A DNA stretch of 64,000 nucleotides, from positions 5,704,001 to 5,768,000 of the forward strand of contig NZ_CP117883.1 of the NCBI RefSeq assembly GCF_028736215.1, read 5' to 3'. Shown piece by piece: positions 9,001 through 17,851 of this stretch. Each line of letters opens with the position of its first letter. Positions within the stretch are counted from its first letter, which is position 1. The notes below the pieces were generated by a model. That model had not been told where the DNA came from, ran no database searches, and saw only the letters and a program-made list of their open reading frames with translations. This DNA is from Mucilaginibacter sp. KACC 22773. GTDB taxonomy: Bacteria > Bacteroidota > Bacteroidia > Sphingobacteriales > Sphingobacteriaceae. The translations under genes were made by a program, and so were the position numbers.

Positions 9001-9999
9001 TTATTTTTTAAAATGGGCTATTTTTTCAACCAGGTCGGCAAGGCGGCTGCTGTAACCCATTTCATTATCGTACCAGCCAACAACCTTTACCAGCCCGCCA
9101 ACTATTGATGTAAGCTGGGCATCAAAAATACAGCTGTGCGGGTTATCTAAAATATCAGTGGATACTATTGGATCTTCTGTATATTCCAGTACGTTTTTCA
9201 TATCCCCGTAAGCCGCCTGTTTAAATGCCAGGTTAATTTCGCTTATAGTTGGCTGCTTTTTTAAACTGCAGGTAAAATCGGTTAACGAACCATTGAGCAC
9301 CGGCACCCTGATACCCGCGCCCCCTAAACGACCGGTTAAATGCGGAAATATGGCAGTTATAGCTTTGGCAGCACCTGTAGTAGTTGGAATAATGGAGGCC
9401 GATGCCGCACGGGCCCGCCTCAAATCTTTATGCGGCGCATCATGTAAATTCTGATCGCCGGTCATCGAATGTACTGTAGTAATATAACCATCAATAATAC
9501 CCCAGTTTTCATCAAGAATTTTTACCATTACTGCTACATTGTTGGTGGTGCACGAGGCATTTGACAATATGGGCGATGATAAGTCAACCTGCCCGTCATT
9601 AACAGCCAGCACCACTGTTGGCACACTTTTATCTGTTGCCGGTGCCGAGATGATTACTTGCTTTGCACCGGCGGCTAAATGCAATTGCGCACCTTCCCTT
9701 GACGTAAATTTACCGGTCGATTCGATCACGAGGTCTATATCCAAGTTTTGCCATGGCAATGCCAAAGGATTGCTTTCGGCCAAAACCTTTATTGCTTTAC
9801 CATCAATATAAAGATTACCGGCATCAAAACTTACCTTGCCTTTATAACCGCGATGAACCGAATCATATTTAAATAAGTGGGCAAGGGTTTGGGTATCGGT
9901 AAGGTCATTAATAGCAATTACCTCGATACCTGGCCGGTTTAGGATATTTCGCAAAAATATGCGCCCAATACGGCCAAAACCATTTATAGCGATCTTCAT
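9001..9999 (-). CDS. gap: Type I glyceraldehyde-3-phosphate dehydrogenase
   Basis: The 332-residue enzyme oxidises glyceraldehyde-3-phosphate to 1,3-bisphosphoglycerate with NAD+. The Rossmann motif NGFGRIGR is at residues 6-13, catalytic Cys150 lies in SNASCTTNN, and the activating His177 lies in TTVHSMTGDQ. The usual motif reads SCTTNCLAP, so the second Cys and the following LAP are changed here (NNVAV). The catalytic residues remain, so activity is expected. The variant could mean a second GAPDH paralogue with altered regulation or cofactor preference. It lies upstream of pgk on the same strand. Confidence 0.95.
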   Translation of the reverse strand: MKIAINGFGRIGRIFLRNILNRPGIEVIAINDLTDTQTLAHLFKYDSVHRGYKGKVSFDAGNLYIDGKAIKVLAESNPLALPWQNLDIDLVIESTGKFTSREGAQLHLAAGAKQVIISAPATDKSVPTVVLAVNDGQVDLSSPILSNASCTTNNVAVMVKILDENWGIIDGYITTVHSMTGDQNLHDAPHKDLRRARAASASIIPTTTGAAKAITAIFPHLTGRLGGAGIRVPVLNGSLTDFTCSLKKQPTISEINLAFKQAAYGDMKNVLEYTEDPIVSTDILDNPHSCIFDAQLTSIVGGLVKVVGWYDNEMGYSSRLADLVEKIAHFKK

Positions 10000-10136
10000 C
10001 TTCTTTTGTGTTTTTTTTATGGAGAGCGCAAAGTTAATGAAGATGAACGGGTATTTACAACGACACTGATTTAGTGACGTTGTAACTACTTTAGTTGTAA
10101 ATACTTTACAAAAGATGGCAAAATAAACAAATGTGA

Positions 10137-11240
10137 TTAAGCGAAAAAATTACGGAGAGCAACTCGCTCACGTTCTTTTGAGCGCAGGCTAAATGTAATA
10201 ATCCAGTTAGTTATTATCGAAATAAACAGGATGAACACGATGAGCAATGAATTACTCAAGCCATCAAACATAAACACCATCCCTATTGATAATAAATTTA
10301 TTATTGATAAGCACAGGGTTGTTTGCAGGTGATTAAGTCCTAACCTCAAAATACGGTGATGAACATGGTTCCTGTCGGCCTCAAAAGGCGATTTACCGCT
10401 TACAATTCTCAAGACAAACACCCTTAAAGTATCAAATACCGGGCCTATCAATATGGCTATAGCCAATGCGGGTGCATGACTGATAGCCGGGATGTTTTTA
10501 TGCTCAATTTTTGTTACCTCGATAAACTTAACAACCATCACTGCCGATATTAAGCCAATAAGCAACGCGCCTGTATCGCCCATGAATATTTTGGCAGGCG
10601 TAATATTGAATTTTAAAAACCCGATAACAGCACCCACCATTGCCAGCGAAATGGCGGCAAGCTCATATTGCCTGATATACATAAATAAAAACGCAAATGC
10701 GCCGTTTACAATAATGCCGGTAGTAGCGGCCAAACCATCTATCCCATCTATTAAATTGAAAGAATTTACGATAAGCATAATAAGCAATACAGATAATGCA
10801 GCGCTTGGCAGGTAGGGCAACAGCGTAATGCCAAATACACCATACATACTGGTAATACGGATATCGCCCAGCAATACCAATATTAACGCAACTACAAACT
10901 GGATTAAAAACTTGGTGCTTGAATTAACGCCGGAAAGATCGTCCTTTAATCCCATTGCAAAAAGTATGATGCACGAAATAAGCACATAACTGAGCGGGAG
11001 TGCTTTATCAATTATGCTAAATAACAGTGTAGTAATGGTAAAGCTTACAAAAATGGCCACACCGCCCAAACGCGGAATGCCATGGTCATGTTGTTTCCTG
11101 AAATGGCCAACGTCATCATACAAGTGCCTTGAACGCGCAACATGTAATATAGATGGGATACATAGCAGTGTAATTAATGCTGAAAATACTACTATTAAAA
11201 TATTGTAAATTAAATGAGACGAATGTAAAAGTTCAAGCAT
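10137..11240 (-). CDS. MraY/WecA-family undecaprenyl-phosphate glycosyl-1-phosphate transferase
   Basis: This 367-residue polytopic membrane protein transfers a sugar-1-phosphate, most often GlcNAc-1-P, to undecaprenyl phosphate and so starts glycan assembly. The family motifs are all visible: DDLSGVNSSTKFLIQF, NSFNLIDGIDGLAATTG, FMGDTGALLIG, and the HVHHRILRLGLNH loop typical of WecA-type enzymes rather than MraY. About ten hydrophobic segments are present. It faces left, next to the large glycan locus, and is the only obvious initiating transferase in the window. It probably primes the exopolysaccharide made by the genes to its right. Confidence 0.92.
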   Translation of the reverse strand: MLELLHSSHLIYNILIVVFSALITLLCIPSILHVARSRHLYDDVGHFRKQHDHGIPRLGGVAIFVSFTITTLLFSIIDKALPLSYVLISCIILFAMGLKDDLSGVNSSTKFLIQFVVALILVLLGDIRITSMYGVFGITLLPYLPSAALSVLLIMLIVNSFNLIDGIDGLAATTGIIVNGAFAFLFMYIRQYELAAISLAMVGAVIGFLKFNITPAKIFMGDTGALLIGLISAVMVVKFIEVTKIEHKNIPAISHAPALAIAILIGPVFDTLRVFVLRIVSGKSPFEADRNHVHHRILRLGLNHLQTTLCLSIINLLSIGMVFMFDGLSNSLLIVFILFISIITNWIITFSLRSKERERVALRNFFA

Positions 11241-11318
11241 TGTGTGGGGGTATTAAGATCAATTCGTTTTATTGTTAAGCCGTTATACGCAAGCGTTTAA
11301 TAAAAGTTTAATTTCAAA

Positions 11319-12080
11319 TTAAAAATATTGATAAATTTTCCGCAATGGTTTTAATACAAGTGCCAGCACAGGAACCATGATGTTATTTTGGCGCATCGCC
11401 TTTAAATCAAAGCTCCAGGCCTTAACCCTGTTTATTAAACTGCTGTTGCTAACTCCGCCACCCTGCATAATTACCATTACTTTATTTAAATAAAAGTTCC
11501 TGATTTTATACTGGTGCATAAACCTCAGCATTAGCTCGTAATCGGCGGCAGAACCATATTGAAGACTGTAAAAGCCCAATTTTTGAAACAATTCCCGTTT
11601 GCAGTAAAAGGTGGGATGCGGCGGCATAAAGCCCAGGTTAAAGGAATTGACCCCGCATTGCTTAGAATTCCATTTGCGTTTAACCTGGCCGGCAAGGTTT
11701 ACAATCAGCAAGTTGCCATATACAGCCTCGGCGCTATTTTCAATAAATGCCTTAACTACTGCCGATAAAACATCAGCACCGGCCAAACGATCATCGGCAT
11801 TCAGCGTCCCTATAATTTGGCCGGTAGCCAACTTAATGCCTTTATTCATGGCATCATATATTCCCTTATCAGGCTCGGAAACCAAATGGCTGATTGATGA
11901 ACGGTACTGATTGATGATTGGAAGGGTGTTATCTGTTGATCCGCCATCGATGATTATGTGTTCAATATCGGGATGTTTTTGGCTGATAACAGATTCGATA
12001 CATCTGGCAATTGTATCCTGGGCATTATAAACAACTGTAATTAACGATACCTTCAAACCCTGAAAATTGAAAAAATACAC
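11319..12080 (-). CDS. Family 2 glycosyltransferase
   Basis: The 253-residue protein is a cytoplasmic GT-A transferase. It shows the GT2 nucleotide-binding IIDGGSTDNT (residues 43-52), EPDKGIYDAMNKGI (69-82) and the metal-binding NADD (94-97). It resembles WcaA/WfaV-like transferases that add a sugar to lipid-linked intermediates. The first eight residues (MYFFNFQG) precede the normal beta strand, so a TTG start at LKVSLITVV is possible. It is upstream of the WecA-like gene on the same strand and divergent from the polysaccharide export operon. Confidence 0.9.
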   Translation of the reverse strand: MYFFNFQGLKVSLITVVYNAQDTIARCIESVISQKHPDIEHIIIDGGSTDNTLPIINQYRSSISHLVSEPDKGIYDAMNKGIKLATGQIIGTLNADDRLAGADVLSAVVKAFIENSAEAVYGNLLIVNLAGQVKRKWNSKQCGVNSFNLGFMPPHPTFYCKRELFQKLGFYSLQYGSAADYELMLRFMHQYKIRNFYLNKVMVIMQGGGVSNSSLINRVKAWSFDLKAMRQNNIMVPVLALVLKPLRKIYQYF

Positions 12081-12103
12081 CGCACTAATACCCGCAAATT
12101 ATG

Positions 12104-12111
12104 TATTTTTG
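12104..12111 (+). promoter_or_regulatory. Candidate -7 promoter element of the glycan operon
   Basis: TATTTTTG fits the Bacteroidota -7 consensus TAnnTTTG and lies 48 bases before the ATG of the first plus-strand gene of the locus. No good -33 TTTG box is visible at the expected distance, so the call rests on one element in an AT-rich region. Confidence 0.35.
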
Positions 12112-12158
12112 AAAATATTGCAAAATTATAAACACATTAAGCATAAGTTATCGTCCCT

Positions 12159-12944
12159 ATGCGTATAATAATCTACTTTTTTTCCTTCTTTTTAATAACT
12201 CTTGTTTTAACCTCATGTTCGGGTAAACAATACCAAATACTTTTTGAACAAAAAGCAACTAATATTAATCCTGATACATCACAAAGGAGCAATGGTGATT
12301 TGACCAGCTACCATATAAAGCCCCAGGATTTACTGCAGATACGAAACCTGCAAAATATCAAATATGTTGTTGATGAAAGTCCGTCGGCTTCGGGCACCGG
12401 TGGTGGCGGAGTTGCCGGTACAGGACAGGTTTACCAGGTAGAAGAAGATGGCACCATAGCGCTGCCTGTTATTGGGCATATACCTGTATCGGGACTTACA
12501 CGTGTACAGGCAGCAAAACTTATTGAGGACCTTTACCGTAAAAACCTACTTAAAGATCCCATAATTGAATTAAAGATTACAAATTTAAAAGTGACGCTAC
12601 TTGGAGAATTTAAAGGACAGGGAAACTTTCCTTTAGTAAAAGACAGGACTACATTAGTTGAAATGATTGGACAGGCCGGAGGCCTGTCAGATAAGGCAAA
12701 CGAAACAAACATAAAAATTATACGCGGCGATCAAAAAAACCCGCAGGTAACCTATATTAATCTGAGGGACATACAATCCATAAACGACCCGAGGGCCATA
12801 CTTCAAAACGGTGATATTGTTTATGCATCGCCCAACAAACGTTCCATACGTAACGATAATTTACAAAACATATCAACTCTTGCACAGCCCATATTACTTT
12901 TATTTAATACGGCCTTATTAGTTTTATCGCTTTCACGCCGCTAA
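12159..12944 (+). CDS. Wza-like polysaccharide export outer-membrane lipoprotein
   Basis: The 261-residue protein begins with a lipoprotein signal peptide ending in LTSC (Cys20). A polysaccharide-export domain follows (YHIKPQDLLQIRN, then GTIALPVIGHIPVSGLTRVQ), then an SLBB-like domain (VTLLGEFKGQGNFPL) and a C-terminal hydrophobic segment (PILLLFNTALLVLSL). It should form the outer-membrane channel for the exported glycan together with the Wzc-like kinase, whose ATG overlaps its stop codon by one base. It is shorter than E. coli Wza, as is common in Bacteroidota. Confidence 0.92.
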   Translation: MRIIIYFFSFFLITLVLTSCSGKQYQILFEQKATNINPDTSQRSNGDLTSYHIKPQDLLQIRNLQNIKYVVDESPSASGTGGGGVAGTGQVYQVEEDGTIALPVIGHIPVSGLTRVQAAKLIEDLYRKNLLKDPIIELKITNLKVTLLGEFKGQGNFPLVKDRTTLVEMIGQAGGLSDKANETNIKIIRGDQKNPQVTYINLRDIQSINDPRAILQNGDIVYASPNKRSIRNDNLQNISTLAQPILLLFNTALLVLSLSRR

Positions 12945-15364
12945 TGGAAGAGACAGAAAAATTTCAACGAAAACTGCCCAATCAAGAAATTGATTATTTT
13001 AAGTTAGGTAAAATATTATTGAGCCGATGGTACTGGATAGCAACATCTGTAGGTATTGCCGTAGTTATTTCATATGCTTATTTGTGGTATACACCAAAAA
13101 CATATGCAACATCCGGTACGCTTAAAATAGAAGAAAAAAAATCTGAGGTATCTGACCTGATAACTGTTATGGCAGTACCCGAGCGCGGTCCCTCAAAAAT
13201 ACAAAGCATCACATCGGTGCTGCAAAGCCGCAACGTTATACTTAGCGCTATTAAGGATATGGATTACCGGGTAAGTTTTTACCTCTCGGGCCGCGTGCGT
13301 ACTACAGAAACCTATCCATCAAAACCATTAAACATTCAGTTAATAAAATTTGACAGCTTAAATTTTTTTCATGAACAAATTAGCTATAGGCCAATTGACA
13401 GGCAAACGTTTAGCCTAAGCTATAAAGCGGGCGATAAAGAAATAAAAAATAATTACAGGTATAACAGCCCTGTAACCATTGGCAATACCAGTTTCAATAT
13501 AAAATACCCCGGAGCCATTGATAATAGCACCATTTACCTTTTTAATTTCAACATCCCCGAAGATTATATAGGCAGGGTACAGGGTGGCCTAAGGGCCGGA
13601 GAAACAGGAAAAAATACCAATATCATCTCCATCCAGGAAACCGACTCGAACCCACAGTTTGCGGCCGATGTGCTTAACAATATCATGAAAGAATACGTGA
13701 TATTCGACCGTAACCAAAAAGCACAGTCGGCCTCGCAAATGATCGATTTTATCGATAGTCAGCTATCATTCTTATCAAATGAGGTAAAAGGGTCTGAAAG
13801 CTCAATAGAAAAATATAAAAATAAAAACAAGATACTTGATGTAAACTCGGCATCAGCCACATCGGCATCAAAAGCCGCCGAGATTGAATCGAACAGATCG
13901 TTGTTAAAAATCCAGCTTATTTCGCTCGATCAGCTCAAAGATCAAATTACCAAAGAAAAAGATAACGTGACATTGAACTTCAGCGCCGGCGGAACTGATT
14001 TACCTGCGCTAAACGCCCTGATTAATAAGTTAGACGGGCTGATATCTGAAAGATCGGGTCTATTAAAAACATTTACGCCAAACTCCCAACCTTTACAGGA
14101 GGTTAACCAACAAATTTTACAAACCAAGCTTACCGCGTTAAATAACATAAAAGGTATTCGCAGCAGCATCGAAAAAAATATGGCTTATTTAGATAGCCAG
14201 CTATCGCAGGTAAACCAAACAATAATGGCCTTACCCGCTGCCCAGCGCGACCTGGTGAGCTTGCAACGCGACTTCGAAATTAACGATAAAGTATACTCTT
14301 TCTTGTCCGAAAAAAAGCTGGAGGCGCAAATAAGTCGCGCTGGGATATTGCCGGGCGCTACGGTAATTGAATTTGCCCAACCCAACTTTAACGCGGTATC
14401 GCCAAATGAGCATGATATCCACCGGTCGGCAATTATTTTTGGCCTGGCTATTGGCCTGGGGCTTATTATTTTAATACGCGTGCTAAACCCTTATATTTAT
14501 GATAAGGAGACTATCGAAAGCCTTACGGCCATACCTATCCTGGGTATTATAAGAAAATACCCCGACATAATTGACGAAAACAGCAAGCAGGTTTTGGCGT
14601 TGAGCAAACCACGGTCTATTTTCGCCGAGTCCGTACGTTCGGTACGCACAAATCTTAGTTTCCTTGCCTCAGAAAAATTGAGTAAAGTAATTTGTATTAC
14701 ATCCGAAGTTGCCGGTGAAGGCAAATCGTTTGTAGCTGTAAATTTATCGAGCACCTTATCGCTTATTGATAAAAAAGTAGTACTTATAGGCGCAGATTTA
14801 AGACGCTCAAAACTACATAAAACCTTCCATGTACCTAATGACCTGGGATTAAGCAATTACCTTGCCCATCAAAACGAGATGGAAGACATTATACTACATT
14901 CTGACCAACAGAACCTCGATTTTATAGTTTCGGGACCAGTGCCCCCTAACCCATCTGAATTATTACATAGTGACAGGATGCAGGCTTTGATAAACCAGCT
15001 AAAATTAAAATATGATATCGTAATGATTGATACCGCTCCTATAGGCCTGGTATCTGACGCTATTCCCTTGATCAGGGTAAGTGATATTAATGTTTTTGTA
15101 ATCCGGTCGGGCAAGTCAAAATTTTATGCGGCCAGTGTACCGCAGCGCATTGCCCAGGAATATCATCTTGATAATACTGTAATAGTGCTTAATGCTTTTG
15201 AAGAGGACCTTTTGCATTCAAGATATTACACTACCAAATTCAGTGGCGATAGTGCCGGAGCCCGGTATTACTATTATTCAGATTATAGCGGCTATTCAGG
15301 ATCAGGATATTACCTGGAAGACGACAAAAATAAATGGTGGGACATACGGCGATGGTTTAAATAA
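12944..15364 (+). CDS. Wzc-like polysaccharide co-polymerase / BY-type tyrosine kinase
   Basis: The 806-residue inner-membrane protein has a Wzz domain flanked by membrane helices at about residues 31-49 and 493-512, a long periplasmic coiled-coil region, the GNVR-like stretch before helix 2, and a cytoplasmic kinase domain. Walker A is AGEGKS (Lys594, Ser595). The Walker A' position reads VLIGADLR, so the first Asp of the usual DxD is Gly616 while Asp618 is kept. The tail from about residue 762 is packed with tyrosines (RYYYYSDYSGYSGSGYY), the expected autophosphorylation cluster. It should control chain length and export together with the Wza-like lipoprotein. Confidence 0.93.
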   Translation: MEETEKFQRKLPNQEIDYFKLGKILLSRWYWIATSVGIAVVISYAYLWYTPKTYATSGTLKIEEKKSEVSDLITVMAVPERGPSKIQSITSVLQSRNVILSAIKDMDYRVSFYLSGRVRTTETYPSKPLNIQLIKFDSLNFFHEQISYRPIDRQTFSLSYKAGDKEIKNNYRYNSPVTIGNTSFNIKYPGAIDNSTIYLFNFNIPEDYIGRVQGGLRAGETGKNTNIISIQETDSNPQFAADVLNNIMKEYVIFDRNQKAQSASQMIDFIDSQLSFLSNEVKGSESSIEKYKNKNKILDVNSASATSASKAAEIESNRSLLKIQLISLDQLKDQITKEKDNVTLNFSAGGTDLPALNALINKLDGLISERSGLLKTFTPNSQPLQEVNQQILQTKLTALNNIKGIRSSIEKNMAYLDSQLSQVNQTIMALPAAQRDLVSLQRDFEINDKVYSFLSEKKLEAQISRAGILPGATVIEFAQPNFNAVSPNEHDIHRSAIIFGLAIGLGLIILIRVLNPYIYDKETIESLTAIPILGIIRKYPDIIDENSKQVLALSKPRSIFAESVRSVRTNLSFLASEKLSKVICITSEVAGEGKSFVAVNLSSTLSLIDKKVVLIGADLRRSKLHKTFHVPNDLGLSNYLAHQNEMEDIILHSDQQNLDFIVSGPVPPNPSELLHSDRMQALINQLKLKYDIVMIDTAPIGLVSDAIPLIRVSDINVFVIRSGKSKFYAASVPQRIAQEYHLDNTVIVLNAFEEDLLHSRYYTTKFSGDSAGARYYYYSDYSGYSGSGYYLEDDKNKWWDIRRWFK

Positions 15365-15386
15365 AATTTGCATACTTATATAAAGA

Positions 15387-15899
15387 ATGGATTTAAATGC
15401 ACGCTCAACAAAAAACTGGTATCCGGTTTATACTCAGCCACGTGCCGAAAAAAAAGCATACCAGGCACTAACCGGTAAAGGGTTTGAAGCTTACCTTCCC
15501 TTGCACCGCCAGTTAAAACAATGGAGCGACCGCAAAAAATGGGTTGAAGAACCCTTCATTAAATCGTACATATTTGTTAACATTGCCCAACATGAGCAGG
15601 CTGATATATTGATGACAAAAGGTATATCAAGATTTTTATATTTCATGGGAAAGCCCGCCTCAATGCCCGACCGCCAGATAACAGAGTTAAAGTTATTAAT
15701 GGCCAGCCCCTATGAATTAGAGGTAACCGAACAGGACCTGCAACCCGGGGAAAAAATCATGATAAAAGGCGGGCCGTTAAAAGGGATGACTGGTGAAATA
15801 ATATCACAACGATCACAAAAGCAATTGATATTGAGGCTTGAAAGTATTGGATGCTCCATAATAGTACATGTTGCTGCCTCATACATTGAAAGATTTTAA
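15387..15899 (+). CDS. UpxY-family NusG-like transcription antiterminator
   Basis: The 170-residue protein has an NGN domain (NWYPVYTQPRAEKKAYQAL at about 9-27, then FIKSYIFVNI) and a C-terminal KOW domain (GEKIMIKGGPLKGMTGEII at about 119-137). In Bacteroides, UpxY proteins are encoded at the head of capsule loci and let RNA polymerase read through long operons. Here it lies third, 22 bases after the kinase gene, and is followed by 161 noncoding bases before asnB. That leader is a likely place for its action, but I found no defined recruitment motif. Confidence 0.92.
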   Translation: MDLNARSTKNWYPVYTQPRAEKKAYQALTGKGFEAYLPLHRQLKQWSDRKKWVEEPFIKSYIFVNIAQHEQADILMTKGISRFLYFMGKPASMPDRQITELKLLMASPYELEVTEQDLQPGEKIMIKGGPLKGMTGEIISQRSQKQLILRLESIGCSIIVHVAASYIERF

Positions 15900-16060
15900 C
15901 TGAATTTTACTTTATTTTAAATAAAAGTTAAATTGAACCCATTTCGGGTCGACAACATAATAAACAGCAGCTAAATAAAAACACAACAAGCTGTTTAATA
16001 ATAAGTTACAAATAATACATGTGACTTACCGGGCGAAGCTATGAACAGACTTAACTAAAA

Positions 16061-17851
16061 ATGTGCCGGATAACAGGTGTAATTAACAATCGCTTACAGC
16101 CTCAACTAATCAAAGAACAAGTTAAGGCCATGTGCCAGGCATTGCAGCACGGCGGTCCTGATGATGAGGGCGTGTTCTTCGACGAAAAAAACAGCCTTGC
16201 TTTTGGGCACCGCAGGCTATCAATCATTGATTTGAGCATAAACGGGCACCAGCCAATGGCCGATCCCGGGCAAAAAACGTGGATAACTTTTAACGGCGAA
16301 ATCTATAATTACCTGGAAATCAGAAACGAGCTTTTAACCCTTGGTGCACAATTCACCTCGGTTACCGATACCGAAGTTATCATAGCCGCATACATGCAAT
16401 GGGGCACCGAAGCCTTCTGCAAGTTTAGGGGCATGTTTGCTTTTGCATTGTTTGATAGCATTAAAAAACTCACCTACCTGGTACGTGATACCGCGGGCGT
16501 AAAGCCCTTATATTATTTTGCCCAGGCCGGCCAGTTAAGCTTCGCATCTGAAACAAGGGCTTTTATTGCTGCCGGTATAACTAATAGTAACGATGCTTCA
16601 TGGCCGATACGTTTTTTGGCTTTTGGACATATACCGGAACCTTATACTACGTTAAAAAACGTATTCAGTCTTGCCAAAGGCCATTACTTATGCTGGGACC
16701 ATACATCATCTACCTATTTTATAGATGCTTACAAAATAACAGGAGGATACAACAATCAGATAACAGATGCTGATGAAGCGCGGCACCTTATTAAACAAGC
16801 TTTGATAAATGGAGTAGGACGCCAGCTAATAGCCGATGCCCCGTTAGGGGTATTTTTAAGCGGCGGTACCGATTCGAGCCTGATTACGTTACTGGCCGAT
16901 AAGCAAAAAAAAGAACAGCTTAAAACTATATCCATTTTTTTTAATGAAAAAAGCTATGACGAGCAGGCGTATCAGCGCCTGGTACTTGATAAACTAAGTG
17001 GCCAAAACTTCTCGCATTTAGTAAGGCAACAGGATTTTGAAACCCACCTGCCGCAAATTATCAGCGCCATGGATATGCCGACCACTGATGGCATCAACAG
17101 TTGGTTTATCAGCAAATACGCGCACGAGGATGGCTTAAAAGCAGTATTGTCTGGCATAGGCGCCGATGAATACTTTGGCGGTTACCCCTCATTTACCCGG
17201 ATCGGATATCTAAAATATTTAAAAAAAATCCCTCCTTTCCTGTTCTCGGCCGTTCAGGAATTATTGCCCGATCCGTACAAAAAGCTTGCTTTTTTGGCAA
17301 ATGACAACCCGATAGCCGATTATCTTTTATTGCGCGGATTATTTTCAACGGGCGATATTGCGCGGATGCTTGACATTGGCGACAGAGAGGTAAAAGAAGT
17401 ACTTTTTGACAGTCAGGAAGCGCAAAAAAGATGTGTTTACGACGCAGAACAAGCTTCATGGTTTGAGGCAAACCTTTATATGAAAAATCAGTTATTAAGG
17501 GACACCGATGTAATGAGTATGAACCATGGCCTGGAAGTAAGGGTACCATTTTTAGATGAAGATTTCACAACCCTGGCCGAACGCATTTCGCCCGCAATAC
17601 GTTTTAACCCGCTACAACCCAAAAAAGTACTTATTGACAGTTTTAACGACCTGTTGCCACAGGCTGTCTGGAACAGGCCCAAAATGGGCTTTAGCTTTCC
17701 TTTGCAGCGCTGGATGAGCCAGTATAAGCCAATAGGCGATAGTAATTTATATAAAGGCAAGCTGGTAAAAAAAACAATAAAAAAGTTTACGAACAATCAA
17801 ATCCACTGGTCAAAAGCTTTTGCACTTTACCAGATACAACCCTATGTCTAA
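16061..17851 (+). CDS. Glutamine-dependent asparagine synthase-like amidotransferase (AsnB family)
   Basis: The 596-residue protein has an N-terminal class II glutaminase domain whose nucleophile Cys2 follows the initiator Met. The third residue is Arg rather than the usual Gly (MCRITGV instead of MCGIAG). The glutamine-binding GEIYNY is near residue 77, and the C-terminal synthetase domain has the PP-loop SGGTDS at 267-272. Within a glycan locus such proteins often amidate a uronic acid or other sugar carboxylate rather than make free asparagine, so a carbohydrate substrate is plausible but unproven. It overlaps the next gene by eight bases. Confidence 0.92.
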   Translation: MCRITGVINNRLQPQLIKEQVKAMCQALQHGGPDDEGVFFDEKNSLAFGHRRLSIIDLSINGHQPMADPGQKTWITFNGEIYNYLEIRNELLTLGAQFTSVTDTEVIIAAYMQWGTEAFCKFRGMFAFALFDSIKKLTYLVRDTAGVKPLYYFAQAGQLSFASETRAFIAAGITNSNDASWPIRFLAFGHIPEPYTTLKNVFSLAKGHYLCWDHTSSTYFIDAYKITGGYNNQITDADEARHLIKQALINGVGRQLIADAPLGVFLSGGTDSSLITLLADKQKKEQLKTISIFFNEKSYDEQAYQRLVLDKLSGQNFSHLVRQQDFETHLPQIISAMDMPTTDGINSWFISKYAHEDGLKAVLSGIGADEYFGGYPSFTRIGYLKYLKKIPPFLFSAVQELLPDPYKKLAFLANDNPIADYLLLRGLFSTGDIARMLDIGDREVKEVLFDSQEAQKRCVYDAEQASWFEANLYMKNQLLRDTDVMSMNHGLEVRVPFLDEDFTTLAERISPAIRFNPLQPKKVLIDSFNDLLPQAVWNRPKMGFSFPLQRWMSQYKPIGDSNLYKGKLVKKTIKKFTNNQIHWSKAFALYQIQPYV

